From Varroa destructor (lineage: Eukaryota > Arthropoda > Arachnida > Mesostigmata > Varroidae): a stretch of DNA of 64,000 bases. Location: the NCBI RefSeq assembly GCF_002443255.2, contig NW_019211455.1:15966440-16030439 (forward strand). The letters run 5' to 3'. This document shows positions 11,877 to 26,052 of the stretch, piece by piece. The notes under the pieces were generated by a model, which worked only from the letters and a program-made list of their open reading frames with translations, was not told the DNA's origin and made no database searches. Positions within the stretch are counted from its first letter, which is position 1; each line of letters starts with the position of its first letter. The position numbers and the translations under genes are program-made.

Positions 11877-14403
11877 GGCTTATACTGATAATTCAGCATT
11901 GTGTATTTTCGATATATGTTCAGATAGTATGAGCAGATTCGATCTGTTTCGGCACACATGGTATGCAAATACACCGAACTCGTATCTTCCATGACATGGC
12001 AGCGCTCCCTTTGACCATAGGAAATATCTTCTATTTATGTGAGAGTAACTTAGACTAGTAAACTTTGTCAAATATACGGATCAGGAACATGAGGCGAGGC
12101 ATTGGTAGTTTAGCCGAGAGCTGCAGAAGATTCGCAGAGAGTTGGAAATATAGAAGCATTGTTCTTATTATTACCGCTGAGATTATACCAAACTCGATCG
12201 GGTGCGTTCCTTCGGCGTAGGTTTCTTGAGTATTCTCCACTGTTTGTGTTCTGAAATACAATAATACGCTATTATACTTTAATAAGTAATGGTTATAACA
12301 GTTAATTAACGCTGAATTGGTCAAATAGCGCGTTCAATTCCAGTTCCCTTTGTGTCTGATAAGCTTGTATGCTTTCAGTCGTATGCGTGGTAATGTAAGC
12401 TTTTCTAAAATTACGTGGTAAAAGCACACGCCTTACAAATGACCTTGTCCTGCTTTAGAACGCGGACGGCAATCGGATTTAGAGAGGAATGCCTTTAAAA
12501 GAATTTCCCTGGCCCAATTAAGGGGAAATCGAGAAGGGTGACAAAGCTGATTGCCCAGAAACGGTTCACACGGTCGGTTATTTCTTACCACGTACCGAAT
12601 ATGGACTGGTCAACGACGACAAATATTGATTCTCTTCTCATCCATTTACGATTAGTAGGTTGCTCGATGAGGTCCGTTGAGGGCGATAGCTTGAACAGGG
12701 TGAGCGAACCGAACTCTGGGCGGTGCTAACTATACTCCAATGTGTTCTTAATGCGTCACGGCTGCTAGTCTATCCATTACCTTTATTCGTTTGGGTGTGC
12801 TCTTCCATCGATACGTCCGTCGATAAACGCTGCCCAGCAGTCCTTGGCGCTTGACACTTGCCTCGAAGATAGATGGGCGTATATAAAGATTCGTGGTGAC
12901 TGCCGTCTAAAGACCCTGTTAGAGTCAGAGTTAGCTAGACGACCGTTGTACATTGTCGGATGATAGTTGACTGACCACTGAAGCGGCCGTGAGAAAAGTC
13001 TGTATCTGGAGAAGGAAAGAAACCGAGGCCTTCATGTAAAAAGTGTGCGTCACCGAAGGGGTCACCTTTGTGCAGGCTAAAACGAATCGCCTTCTGGCGA
13101 CGACTTTCGCTAGTGCAGAACCAATATATATGTAAGCAAAGTCGCGATAGAGCGCTTGAGTTAAAGGATGAAGTCCCTGATCAAATGAGGAGTGGGCAGG
13201 CCGGAAAATTTTTTAAAGAAGGGAAGAAGCTCGTTTTCGAAGCATACTTTGACAGCAGGAACGGACCACTTAACTTCTTAGCGCTGTTTATGTCTTGTAG
13301 GCCCTAGCCAACAGTTTACAAACCTACCATCCACGTACTTAACCGATCCGAATGGCCTTTTCTTCCGCCTGAATACAGCCTACTACCTGCTTGCCTAATC
13401 AACGTTTAATAGGACAACGCCCTGCGACGATTGCAAAAAGGTGGAGTAACAATGGACGTGTCGTGGCGGCATCGACAGCCCTAGTGTTATCAGGGACAAA
13501 GAACGAGCTGGACGCACTTGTTGCCGCTCTAATATGTTCCGTCACGGTCTGACCTCTGGACCTATTCAGTTTCAGTCGCCATCGGCGTTTCGATGTGGTC
13601 TGACTGTCTTGTAGACCTAAGAATCTGATCTTCGTCATAGGGAAGCGGTAAATGGCCGCGCTAGTAATTGTCGCATGGTGACTGCGCCGGCCACAGCTAT
13701 GGTAGTCACTGAATTGTATGATTCGATCGGTGATGCTATTTACCATACGTCGATATGTACATGCGAGTCTTCGCGATATATGCGCATCGCAGTGCTGGGG
13801 ATGTTACTACAGCATGCCTTGTGTAAAGCAAGCGTAACAATTATCTCAATGATGGGCTCGATAAGAGCTAAGAGATATACTACTGTTGCTCGTATTTGCC
13901 ATTAGTTGAGGATAACAATATATAAATTCGAAATGAAGTAAACACTATTCGTGTAATTGATTAAATATAGAAAGTTTTGAGGACTGCTACAAGGGAGAGA
14001 TTTTGTGGTTTCTCGGGTGTGGGGAGGAACGCGTGTTTTTACGTGTAGCAACTTTGAACCGGTTACAAAAGACTTAAAGCTCACGCACTTCAAAAATTAC
14101 CTAATTATTATATTGTTATGCATTATGTAGCTATATCAACTGTGTTACACCAGCCACAGACACTGACTAAAGTGGATATATTTAGCTTTGGCTATAACCG
14201 TTGATCGACTGTTGCCCTAACTTTTTTTTTCTATGGCTGTCTTCACTTGATTACCAGTTTACGCTTAGCTACAACGAAAAAGTTCATTCTAGTTCGAGCT
14301 GTCGTCATCAGCAAGAAACGTTATAACAGCTATAAACGAACTTGAACAATGGCTGAAATTCATCATTTTGAACTTATAGCCTGGAATCGTCCCTTGTAAA
14401 CTG

Positions 14404-14427
14404 TCCGCCAGCTGACTGACTGGCGGA
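14404..14427. other. Small hairpin upstream of the large foldback
   Basis: TCCGCCAG at 14404-14411 pairs perfectly with CTGGCGGA at 14420-14427 across an 8-nt spacer that includes a repeated TGAC. It ends only about a dozen bases before the 14439-14533 foldback, so the two would sit as neighbouring stem-loops in a single transcript. Confidence 0.7.
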
Positions 14428-14438
14428 GGACAATGTTA

Positions 14439-14533
14439 TAGGCGTCTGCTTAGATTTCAAATAACTTTCCCAGGACTATTTGGCAAAAAATAGTCCTGGG
14501 AAAACTATTTGTGGTATAGTTACAGACGGCCTA
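14439..14533. ncRNA. Long foldback resembling a microRNA precursor (candidate)
   Basis: A roughly 95-nt near-perfect stem-loop. The inner stem is 15 perfect base pairs, TTTCCCAGGACTATT at 14466-14480 with its complement at 14489-14503, closed by an 8-nt loop. After a 2-nt mismatch the pairing continues through CAAATA/TATTTG, several G-U pairs and a final GTCTG/CAGAC plus TAGGC/GCCTA block. This size, small loop and stem of about 40 bp with small internal loops match animal microRNA precursors. The same shape could come from a tiny inverted-repeat transposon. I do not recognise a mature microRNA seed here. The transcribed strand is unknown. Confidence 0.4.
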
Positions 14534-14564
14534 GACACTTGATCGCGGGTCGTAATATTTACGG

Positions 14565-14579
14565 CGTACGTACGTACGT
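14565..14579. repeat. Short CGTA tandem repeat
   Basis: Just under four copies of CGTA, itself a palindromic-type unit (ACGT). It lies about 30 bp downstream of the large foldback at 14439-14533. Confidence 0.8.
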
Positions 14580-17500
14580 TCCACGTTTCAGTAGATATGA
14601 GTTTGTGAAGATCAATTTCAAGTACCTCTTCAACGATACGTCAGCGACTAAGAAATCAAAACAGTTATTCACGGCTAGTAGTCAATAACAGACTGAGTCA
14701 ACTTGCAGCCATCACTTATTTATATGGTTGAAAGATAACTACACGAAGCAGATGAGCTTCAGAGCAATTCATATGATCCGCCTGTTGCGCATTATTTCAA
14801 TACAAGAAGTTCATTGTTCAAATGACGAATTAAAATGTACTAGTAAGTTATCACCGTCCAAGAGCATGTTTTTGTTCCGCGAACACAAATTAACTAATTA
14901 AAGACGAGTGTTAAGTTCTATGTTCTAATTAAAAAAAAAAAGGTTCATTTCGGTCAGCGAATCACTGACGTGGAAACTACCGAACTAAATAAACACACAC
15001 GGTGCGGTGCTTGTGAGAGCGAATACCATAGCTGGAGCATTACTCCTAGAGTCGAAAAATATCGTCAGCCGCTCTAAGACGGTCTAATGAAAAACAAAAA
15101 GATAATACCCTTGGATCCTGTTAGTCGTCTTAGTTATCCGCTGGGGCAACGACCCTGTCGCGTGCGCCGCATCTGCCCAAAGACTTTATTACCTATCCAG
15201 CACTATTGTTAAGCCGCGTAGTCGATCTGCCATATAGGAATAACTTTTCCTAGCCAACCACACGGTATTTTAGTAACGTGGACATTTTTAGTTAACTGTG
15301 ACTATCTACAGATAGACTGCATATGGTGTGAAGCTAAGGTGGCAAAAAAAGAGAGCTTCATTTGCAGTTGTAAATATGCACTAGCTCTACACAGGAGCAC
15401 CATTTAGGCTGGGATTTTTCATAGCGGTACTTAAACTTAACGAGTGACACAAGTTCTGTGTCGTATAGTGTAATTTATAGTCTTAATTTTTAAAAGGTTT
15501 GCCTAATTTGTTTTCAAGTAACCGATATTGTGGCCCTTACGAACCTTGTTTTTTTACTGCCTCTCCACATTCCAGGTACGTATTCCTGTCGTTGAATAAT
15601 CGGATGGCGCTATGTTGAAATAGCCATTTTGTTCCATTTGTTTTTGCCATTTCCCGACGGCCGCAAGTAAGGTAAAATGAACCCAAAAATAACAACCAAT
15701 CACAAACAAAAAACCGTCCTCTACGTCATCACGGAATTTCTAAGTGATCCATATCGCATGTTTCGTTATATCTATGTCATAGACATGTATCCATATCCGT
15801 CCATCGTTTGTTACAGCTAAGCGAAGCAACTACAAACAGGATGTCTCTCAGAGTATCAGCACTCAACATTTCTTCAGCCTTGAACAGATGCCTGTCATCC
15901 CCAGCGACCGCACGATAGTTGTATGTGGACGTACATTTTGTTACTTACATGCCCGCGTGAATGTATGGGGGTATAGCCACAGTAAGCCAACGAATCAACT
16001 TAACGCTCCGTTGGTACTACTATTGATGCCGGAGAAAATATCCGATCTTCACTGTTCGTTTGGACTGATACAACCTGTAACGAGTCAACGGTCTGTTACG
16101 GCTCCAGCCTGTCCAGATACCGATGCAGATGTTCGTACTCCATAGGGCTTTTCTTAGGCGTCACGCCCAGCACAACTCTGACAGAGTGCAGCCAGATCTA
16201 GACGGAGCTGTTTCTGTTCCTGATAACGTTGAAAGATATGAACTATTCCCAGCCACTCGCTGATTGTTCTATTTGCTCCGGCTGAAGTAACTTTATTATT
16301 CACTCTGAAGGTGCACGTACAAATGGATATTGCGGGTGCGGTTCAAGTGACTGTGCTGCTCTGCGAATGTCTTCTTATCGTCTAACGCTAGCGTCGTTGT
16401 TCAACTTCCTGTCCTCTTACTTCAACTGACACCCTTTTTCATTTGTTGACATTATGATTCGCCATATCTTATGATGTATGGTAGCATTGCAACAGCATTA
16501 TTGCCGTCTGCACGATCTCCACCATTAATGGTTAGCCGCGGTAATGACTCGTGCCCGCTTGATCAGTGGAACTCAGCTGACATCACCTTGGCTCATGATT
16601 GTGTGTATTGGTAAGCGGCTATTTCATAATAATTGTCTCTAACAGTCAAGGTTAGATGCAATAGAATGTAGGTAAGGTGACCTAATTGTTCGTTTGCTCG
16701 GACGATGGGTCAACGGCTCTGTGTTCGATATATCGGATTTAGCGTAATGGCAATCAATAGCTGCAAGGTGGGTTATTGTGCATGCTCAAATTCTGTTCGA
16801 TGGGGCTCCACCGTACTTTTGTACTAAACTGCTTACTGCAGATCAACTAAATATTATTTCCTCAGATGAGCAACAGAACTTCAACATCGGTTCAAAGGAA
16901 ATCGGCTAGCTTACTAACATTCGTATACTATACTTAATACTCGTATGCTATAAACGCTGATTGATGGCATGCCGGTTCCGTGGCTCAGTCAATGAATCAG
17001 TCAGATAGTATTGTCTTATTTTGTTTTGCCTTATTTTTATCCCATGTCCTTAAACAGCACCGCGTTCGGCAGCGCCACTGACGGCAGGATGAATGTTCCC
17101 ATAAGAAACCTATTATAGAACGCACCAACCCTGCAGCCTTTTAACCTATCGTAGCCTAATATCAGGTTGTAATAATATACGATATTTAGCCCGATGCTCG
17201 AACAACCACAATAACGATACCCCTTAAATTTGTTCTAGCTATATGCAAACAAGTTCCAAACGAGTGGAAGTTGTCTATTTGTACTGGTACTAACAAGACG
17301 AGTAATACCCACCATCGTACCGTATGGCAGTAATATTACGTGATATTATACGATAATCTTGCCTTTGCGTTCGAGTTAACGGTAAATGTTAAGACCCCGA
17401 GGCGTGTTGATCGTGTAGCTCATATCGGTGGGAGTTAACGAATACAGAGGGAGGTCGGATGGCCCTTCCCGTCTTCTAGCCATCATTGTGACCAATGCGT

Positions 17501-20040
17501 CTCGTCAACAACAGCAACTGTTTCTGAGTAAAATAACAGTGAACGTGGTAGTTTTTGTGCGCTCGTTTTTTGCTTCGCAGACCCATTCCCATGAATACGT
17601 CGTACCTCAGAATCCCACACGCTGAGGGTCAACGACTAGCAAAGCCACATGCTTTCCAAAAAAAACTCATCTATATTTGCCCTACATAATTATAATCTGT
17701 ATATTAAAAATTAAATAGCTTATTCGTTGTTTTTGCAGGCCATGCTACCGAAAGGCTGTATCCGCCGCCATCTCTTGCCGTTAGGAAATTTGTTTACGCT
17801 CAACGATGACGTATGATCTTTTCAGGCCTTCATGATAAAACAAGCCGGCCAAATTAGATGTGCGCACCTCTCGATAATATAAACTATCACTATGGTGTTC
17901 GCCATTCTCCGTACTCTACTGCCTCAAAATAGTCTGTTTACGACTTCAGTATGTGATGCCTAAGCCCTAACTGTAATGATGCCAGTACGTGGCAATATGG
18001 CCGTTTTCGCTGTTCCGCAGCTGGACTCCAACGGGATCCGTGCCAGGGGGTTGATAGTTCCATCGCTCAAGTTCCCTATACCAAGTTCACGCGGGATCTG
18101 AGGGAGAATTTGGGTTTGGCACTTCTCGGAATAGTATGCCGGGTTTTAGCTTAGATTATACAATTTTATAGGTAAGGCTGATTTCAAGCGTAGGCGTTTC
18201 TACGACGATTTCGTCTCGGCCTTGCTTCGGCTTGCTTGGTAGCTGCGTTTAAGCCTGTTTGACGGTTATACGCTACGAAGGAGAGTTATACATGCCATTG
18301 CTACTGGTGGCGGTGGACCAGCCGTGAGGTAGATACGCTTCGTGGGACAGAGTCCTTCGCCGATATATTGCTACGGTGTGCCTATGGCTTTGCTCAGACA
18401 AACTAAGTATGGTGTAATCGAGCACTTGCGACAGTGCATGCGTCAGGTCTGTTTTCGTCCTTCTCGGAGGCTCATGTGCGCGAAGTCACTAAGCGCATAC
18501 AGGGAGGTAGCGCAGGGGAAGAATACAAAGGGCGTAAAAGGGGACCCAAAGACTGCTTGTACTTCTTCTCCCTCTTGTACCCATCTACCGGCTGAGTAAC
18601 GTGGCCCATCGGAAGGAGAACATTGCTACGTCCTGCTACGTTTCGGGGGTAGGGTCTCCGAGACTCCGCGACCACAATACTGTCGTACGAGCGCTAACGG
18701 ATGTCGGCAGCAGTGAGCCACTCATGTTCTAGCAGTAAGCTATGGCTACCCCACAATCGCCGACAAGACCGACGACTGCTACGGATGAACAACTTCGAGC
18801 TCTCAAAACGAAAGACACAATTCACGTCTCTACGTACGACATAAATATACACGAAGTTACATATATTCGCCGCAAGACAACGATGTAGGGGCAAACAGGT
18901 GCAATGGGTGATCTACCGCCTATTCGACCAAGTAAGAAAACCAGCAAATCCGTGCGCGGGCTAATGGGCACAATGAGCAGCGAATAGTCGGAAAATGGCG
19001 GAACGGTCGATGTAATGTTATTCGTAATTCGTTGGTCTGCCTGCCAACAGGGTAACTGGCTGATCGGCCAATTGGTAGTTTGATAAAGTACTTGCCCAGC
19101 TAATGAATCAGTAGTAAATAGAAGTAGATCGTTTCTATCACCTCTGTTAGTATTGCTCATTTTCGCACATCCAGCTGCGTCGTTTTCGATGCTACCATCG
19201 TTGTCTTAGCGGTCTGGCTAACTGAGTCTATATGGTTAGCTTATTAAATTCAATATTAGGCAGAAAAATATGTAGCGAGTAGCTAGTTGACGAAGACAGA
19301 AGAGTGGGGAAAACGGTCCGATAGAATCGAAATTCCATAACATATATTCGTACACCACCTGTTGTGTACAGGATATATGATGCATTTTGTCTTAAATCTG
19401 TATTTGATGCATATATGAAGCAAACAGGAGACCTGGCAAAAGTAAATCGCTTATGTCTGTCCAGGCACGCAGTCTAACTCGAGTTCTCCTGCCAATGACG
19501 GCAAGCTCGTCTGAGTGACTGTGCCATGACAATCTTTCGCTGTGTGTATGTGCACGAATATTGCCTAGTCTCGCCACGATGGCTTTTCGTGACGCCTTAA
19601 TGGCGAACAGAGCGCTAGGGCGATGATGCATACGCTCTTATCAATTCAGCACCGCTCGAGCGCATCGCGTTCTAATAGTTCCAAAGTCTAGCGATGGATA
19701 TACTGGCCCTATTCCCCAATATATAATGTTATATTAGTTCGTAGATCAATATGCCGGCTGTATACAGCGTAAAACTGCGTCAATGCTCAGGGGTGGGCAC
19801 GAGCCCTAACACCGGCACCTGGAGTTATTCCTGTTGAATCCTGTATGACTACCACCCTATACTGTAGCTCTATAGTGCAGCATTACGTAGTCTATGGTGC
19901 GTGAGACCGCGTGATATTGTGTGTTGCTACCTTTCACCCCAAAGGTCCAAGCTGCAGGGGGTAGGCGCGAGGGTGCTCTGGTTATCACAAAAACTAATTC
20001 TGCTATAGAAGTCGCTGCTGTTGCAGCTGTGGATGCCAAC

Positions 20041-20058
20041 GACGACGACGACGACGAC
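20041..20058. repeat. GAC trinucleotide repeat
   Basis: Six perfect GAC units. A trinucleotide repeat can encode homopolymeric aspartate or arginine, but no frame with exon-like boundaries was found around it. Confidence 0.9.
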
Positions 20059-20243
20059 GGCGTAAGAAGTTCACGCAGCCACCCGCTAGATGTATGCTAG
20101 GCATAAGCGACAGACTGCACAGCCTAAAGAGTGGTACGAGAATACGACGTACGAATGGCTGACGATGGATAAACGGACTGGGGAACGATGGATGCGTTGA
20201 TACTGGATTTGTTCTATATGTAGATTCTGTAGTCTCGCTTGAT

Positions 20244-20262
20244 GATTCCCTTCACGGGAATC
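20244..20262. other. Short perfect hairpin
   Basis: GATTCCC and GGGAATC flank a 5-nt loop TTCAC. The 7-bp stem is not followed by a T-run, and no neighbouring gene suggests a role. Confidence 0.7.
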
Positions 20263-23200
20263 GGCGGGTGGGCATATCTCAGCCCGATCAATCTGCGATA
20301 GGTCCGTACGTTTCGCTGAAATGCTGTTGCTACTATGGCGGCATTATAGGTTAGTACGTCAGGTGTCTGTTGGGTTGGCAAGATTTGTCTTTTGTATTTG
20401 ACCCAAAAAGCATCCGTGCAGTTATTATCAATGAGCACCTGCTAGAATCCCTCGTGAAAATCGGCATTGATGCCAGTGGGTTACAGTGTCAACTAATTTA
20501 AATAAACACTAATACTGATATGGTGTGTAATCATATTCGCGCTATGCCTGATAAAGTAATAGGTTGAACAGTAGAAATCAATCATCGAACCATAGGTAGA
20601 ATTTAAATCTCTCATAGATCTCGTTCGCTCTCATTCGTCGAACTGGTTACTCCGGTCTCGTAGAAACCAATCACTATAAAGGTTGTAAACTCTATTACGC
20701 ATATCATGTAGCTCAGCGACCGATGGCGACTCGTAACTGACAGAGGGAACCCAGATGAGGATGTAAGTGTCGACCAATAATAGAATGTTGTCAAAAGCAG
20801 CTTTCTGAACACTTCGCGAAAGGACTCATTGGCCACCACACTGGACTTATACGTCTAGCCATGAGTCACAGACGCGGCATACTAATTCACAGCGCTCATA
20901 TTTTTCATCAAATTAAACCTAGGGTGAATTAGGCTCTAATAACATTAGGGTCCTTCAATTAGAAAACGAATCCTGTTAGTCATTGTTGATCCAATCCCAA
21001 CTACAGGTTAGGGCATTGCTTACAAGTAGCGTTGATGACAACGTTCCCTATGTGAAATTCGGGTGGATCGAGCGGGTTACAGCTTCTCTCTGTTTCTTGA
21101 TCGCCACTTTTACCTGTGCAAAGCCATTGTATGAGATGTTCTCTCCGAAAAAAACATCACTCTTTCGTTATTTACACGCGTCGTGTGCCTATTCGTTTGC
21201 AATTTACGAAGCTTCTTTATCATTTCAATAGTGACAGTAGCTGAAAAGCCAAGTGATTACTCGAACAGCAGGTCTGTCCTCTATTTTTAAATATTACAAA
21301 AATGCGCGCATGTGCCCCTTGAGTGCATAGGATGAAATTGGTCAGCCACTCCTCTTAGCCTCAAACAAAAGGAGAGCGATCTCGGGGTAATCTATTGAAC
21401 TTTGCTTCTGCGTAACTACAAGTATCCACCTCTGGCTATTTCCTCCAAAATCAGCTAGAATCTTACTACGTAGGCGGCGTTAACAACAAAGAAGAAACGT
21501 CCATTAGAATGAGTTGTTTGATCGGTTTAAGGTGGGTACATTTTCTCAATTTACGACGCTACTCGAGCGACAAGTCAAGGACCTAGTCATATCGTAATGT
21601 CGTTGGCGTAGACATTGTTACAGAATGACGCCAGCCTACTTAACTCAGAAATTCTGTATCTAGTATGTTTCTAAGTTAATTGTGAAACTATGAAATACCA
21701 TCGCTCGCCAGATTGCTGCAGCGGGCCAGATGCCTCGTTGGATATCACGTGGGGCACTGTAAGTCCAACTGGGCTTGGTTTCGAGTTAGGCAAGTCGAAT
21801 ATGGAGCAAATTTTCACTTTCAGGCTTTACGTTAGTAGGAAAGCCACTTTATTGATAGCAGCAGTGGAAACCTAATTACTAGTGCATTTGCGCAAAAAGC
21901 TATAATAGTTTCCGTTGTAGCTATCGTGAAAGCTGGAGTGAGGTGGTAATATTTTAGGGTTACGCAGCTGGCTTTTCGCGGGCTGCCATCGAAACCTAAG
22001 ACAATGACAGGTCTTCAGGGCAAGCCAGTGGCCCCTTTATTAACTCCCTTTCCAGCAAGGCGGCTGTGGTACGATGGTACCCGCACACGGTCATACAACC
22101 TATAATGTGCGGAATAGTTTTATGTTCGTAGCCAGAAAGAGCAGCAGCGAAAAGTGGGAAAAAAAAATATTATTTAGAAATGTCGTCGGAAGACTTATTA
22201 AAGAAGGGCGCGCTTTCCTGGGCTTCGATGATGTGTGCTAATCTATAAAGCTGTTAATACACGACAAGCCTACGAGACAATTGAAGGTATTTCGCTCGTC
22301 TTCTGTGTGAACCACTCCCGCTATACCGTTCGTCGTGCATGCCGTCGTCCAGGTCATATCTGCATCTTTTCTTGCTGAATATTTACATTCGCGTAACTGT
22401 TATTGTAATTGTTCGGTGTCATTGCTAAGCAGGAGTGAGCGCTTTGTGGCGGCTCCCAGTTATTCCTGTCTCCCATTACGTCGCTAGTCTGTTAATGTGA
22501 CGCCATATGAGGCGTCTCTCTATAATCTATAAAACTGTAGGCCTGCCACGTATAGCGTAAGGCTGAGGTATTCAAGTTTGTGTGCTGTGGTAAAAATCGG
22601 GGATTATTATGATTAGCAGCGTCGAAAACCGAAGTAACGGTAAGCTAAAAAACAATGGATAGTCATGCGTGCGTAAACACCGTCATCGCCACCGCCGAAC
22701 AGTTTTGTAGAGTCGTCGGGAGGCTAATGGCTGTACCGCAGCGCGCATTCCCAGAATCAAGAAATTCGTTTGTTTGTATGGGACGGTTGGACAAAGACGC
22801 GAAAGGCTGCCGCAGTAAAATAAAGAGCAGGACAATAGGACTCCAAAACAAGATGGAAAGCAACGTAAATAAGAATAGCAGGTTTGGGTGTGGTCAAACG
22901 GAGTCCGAAAAATGATCGAAGCGTGAGCAGCCTATTTAAAGGACATTTTACAAGAGAGTCGGTGGAATAGGAACTCCACATGCATTACGAGAAGCCTCGG
23001 CCAGGACTGATATTAATTGCCTTAACCCTTTCAGTAGGGTGGAGGCAGAGGCGACTTTGGGAAGCATTTAGCTCTACAACAAGCAGCGTTTGTCGAGGTC
23101 ATTGTGACTCTTGACGGGTCATAAAGGTAAAGTTGCTTGACAAGGGAGTAACAAGGTAAGCCAGCAATGCGGCAAGCATAGATGGTTAAACAAGTATACA

Positions 23201-24973
23201 GGTTATGGAAACCATAAAGTACAGGAGGCGGTCTCAAATAAACAAAGCGGCGGAAGCAAACGATGAGACATAGGGAGAACAAGGGCAACAGTCTAAAAAG
23301 CACTGAACGTTCGATTCGTGACTTCGGGAGCGGGCCGCTGACGAGGGTAGCCCGGTGGTCTTCAGTAAGAGGAATGGACGCATGGCAAACTTTGAAAGGA
23401 CTCGTAACAAATGTCGATAGTGCTACCGAAGAAGGGAAAAAATCAGGGGCGTTATGGAGAACGACAGAGCGACAGAGAAGTGCACACAAAAAATAGAAAA
23501 AAAGAAACGTACGGGCTTAGATATTCCTCCTGATATTAAGCTTTTTGCAGCAAAGAGAGCAATTGAACGATCGGTGTGGGCGACGTCATGTTGAACTGGT
23601 TGCTATCGACCTTGCTTGAGCACAAGCCCATACCTTGGACCTCTCTGAATTGTAACCGCACTTTCTCCCGTCCTTTTTTGACCTGCGTAGTATTGTTTAA
23701 TTAGGTTTTGCTCTGGCAAGTTCAGGGATGGCTTACCTCATTTTATGTACTTCGTGGAGAAAAGCTCTTTCGACTGAAAAACCTCTTTCAGCTGAGAAAG
23801 CTCTGTCTCTCAAGCTGGCACGACCGGCGTGGAGTGTGACGTGGCACATGTCGCTTATAGGATGAAGGCTAAAACGTTAAGGATAAATGATACTTTTCTC
23901 TTTTCACTGTATTTTCCTTTGCTGGGTTCAGTCATTGGACTCGTGACGTTCGATGATCCTTTACAATAGAGTTGCTGGACTGACACGTTCCCAAGGGAAT
24001 TCGGCCTCCAGAAAGGCTCGAACGAGCACAGACAACATTGGCTAAAATGGAGAGTAGATAAAAGTGACCGGACCAGAGGCTCAAAAAGCACCGTCATGCA
24101 AAGTCAAGCTAAGGACCACGTTTTTCCTAAGGGACTTGCAGCCACCAGATGATCGGGAGCGACAAAACACGAAAAAGTGTTCCGCAACAGTATAATATAA
24201 AAGTGGGATGCAAGCGAACTATTGCTTTGAAGTAAATCTCCCGAAATAATGGCTGCTTGTAATAGCAACAGGTAGCACAGTAACAGTCGTTACTGCAGCG
24301 GGTCGCATATTGGATATGGGAGTTTATAGGAGCTATACAATCAGGTCAAAAAATTGTCTCAGTATACAGCAAAGGAGAGCATTTAGCTTGCCATGCAAGA
24401 AAAGACCTGCATCTTGTTGTGGTTATGTTTTCTTGAAATTGTAACTGTAGCGGAAGCTACCTAGGTCATGGAGCTTCGAGACATTGATGCACCAGGAACT
24501 CCCCATTTTTACTATTATAAATTATATACTGAACTAAATTAAAGTGTTCAGTGAAAAAGAAATGTGCAATCACCTACATGTGGTCGACAAGGGCTTCGGT
24601 AGGGATCCTTAACTCAGTGAGCTGAAGCATGTATTGTCATAATAATACGTTTCGTAAAGATGCAATCCCACAAACTTTCCTAACCCAAAAATTGAACTTC
24701 ATTGTGGTAGAGCTCACTGAAACTCATATATATTCGCAGCTCCTATTAATCCGCCATGTCGACAACTAAATTGTTTTCGACGGCTTGGCAATCCCAACTT
24801 GAAAGCAAACTTGGATGAAACGATAACCTGTAGGTTCTATTTCAAAACACTGGGTCTCACAGTGTATACTTTTAGATACACTATTATATAGGTATATATA
24901 TGTTTAGTATCAGAAGTACCTTCGTGAGGCATTTAAATCTCTGAATAAATGATATGATTTATATTATTTTTTT

Positions 24974-24975
<2 letters not shown>

Positions 24976-25005
<30 letters not shown>
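24976..25005. repeat. TA dinucleotide microsatellite
   Basis: About fifteen TA units following a T-rich stretch. It is a typical hypervariable AT repeat. Confidence 0.95.
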
Positions 25006-25009
<4 letters not shown>

Positions 25010-25975
25010 TGCTTATAATTAAGTGTGATTTGCTGCAGCTACTTCTGGTACTAGCAACTGCTCATGTACGCGTACGCTTCCTCAAGTAATCCCTTTTGGG
25101 TCAATGAACCCAAGTTAACATTCTATACAGTCGTAGAGATAAGCTGGTTCATTAGCTCATGGTCGGCTGTGGTCACTTCACTGCCGTCTTGACGCGGGGG
25201 ACCTTTTCCTCAAGCTCTTTCTCTCTTCTTCTTTATCGCTAGCCACAACGAGCGCTAGCGTACGACCTATACAACATCGTGGAAGGTGAACTTCTGCAGG
25301 AACGGGCGGTTGGCTTGAATTAGCGCAGCTGGGCTCTCGTCCTACTCCAGCTTCGGCAGCTGCCGTGGAAGGCTAGGACTTTCCCTATGCCATCGTGGCT
25401 GATAGACGTTTGTTGAAATTAATGCGGCGATTCAGCAACCACAGTGATATAGTAGCTGCTTCTCACAATGAGAGGATACGAGAACAGAAGAGTCAAGAAA
25501 AAGTTGGTCTCTCACCTGACCGACAATGACAGGGCACTCAAAAAACTGTCAGTGAACGACCAGGAAGAGCTCCGCGAGGCTGTCACTACCACATGCTCGC
25601 ATATGTTTGTAGTCATTGTTTTTGCTACCGGAAGCTGAGTGACGATAGAGACGATAGGGTTAACAAGCCTGGAGGGTTCTGCACCTCATAACGTTCATTC
25701 TGCTTCCGGTGACGAAACCACTCCGCTGACGTTCGAAGTTCAAGACGACTGAATTGATGTTCCGTGTACGCACGCCCACTTGATCATTTCATGGGTAACA
25801 TCTAAAGGTGAAGACTTTTCAAGCGAATGAGTTGGAATAGAGACTTGGCCTTATATATTTCTAAACATCTAAGAAAATAAATTGCCTTATTTTTGCGACG
25901 ATTGTTGCTGCAAAGGACTGCGTTACTCCTTCATTTTCGTGTGATTATACGTAGTGTCCTTCTATTGTTTTCCAG

Positions 25976-26052
25976 CTCGGATAATTACTCCTTCTAAGCA
26001 ATCACTGCCAGCAGCATTCAAAACCTTGACAAAGGAAGCAGATATTAGCATG
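25976..26052 (+). CDS. Candidate internal exon
   Basis: The acceptor TTCTATTGTTTTCCAG and the donor CATG/gtaaga enclose 77 nt. Two bases complete a codon, then 25 codons run to a phase-0 end, including TPSKQSLPAAFKTLTKEADI. The next good acceptor downstream (TTCTTTGCAG near 26656) opens a phase-0 frame of eight codons to a stop, which is compatible. Codon-position composition shows no coding bias, so this is a weak prediction. Confidence 0.22.

Larger units (their letters stand above)
10700..25900. other. Gene-poor stretch
   Basis: Contains the C-rich quadruplex motif, the ACTC repeat, the 14.4-14.5 kb hairpins, the GAC repeat and the TA repeat. The longest frames (23031-23489 minus, 152 codons; 13399-13746 minus, 115 codons) overlap opposite-strand frames. 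A possible short exon follows a long pyrimidine tract ending TATCGCTAG near 25242 but has no second support. Confidence 0.45.

Noticed and set aside
23031..23489. 152-codon minus-strand frame
   Set aside because: A 77-codon plus-strand frame covers the same interval and looks equally protein-like. There is no start context, splice site or known motif to choose between them.
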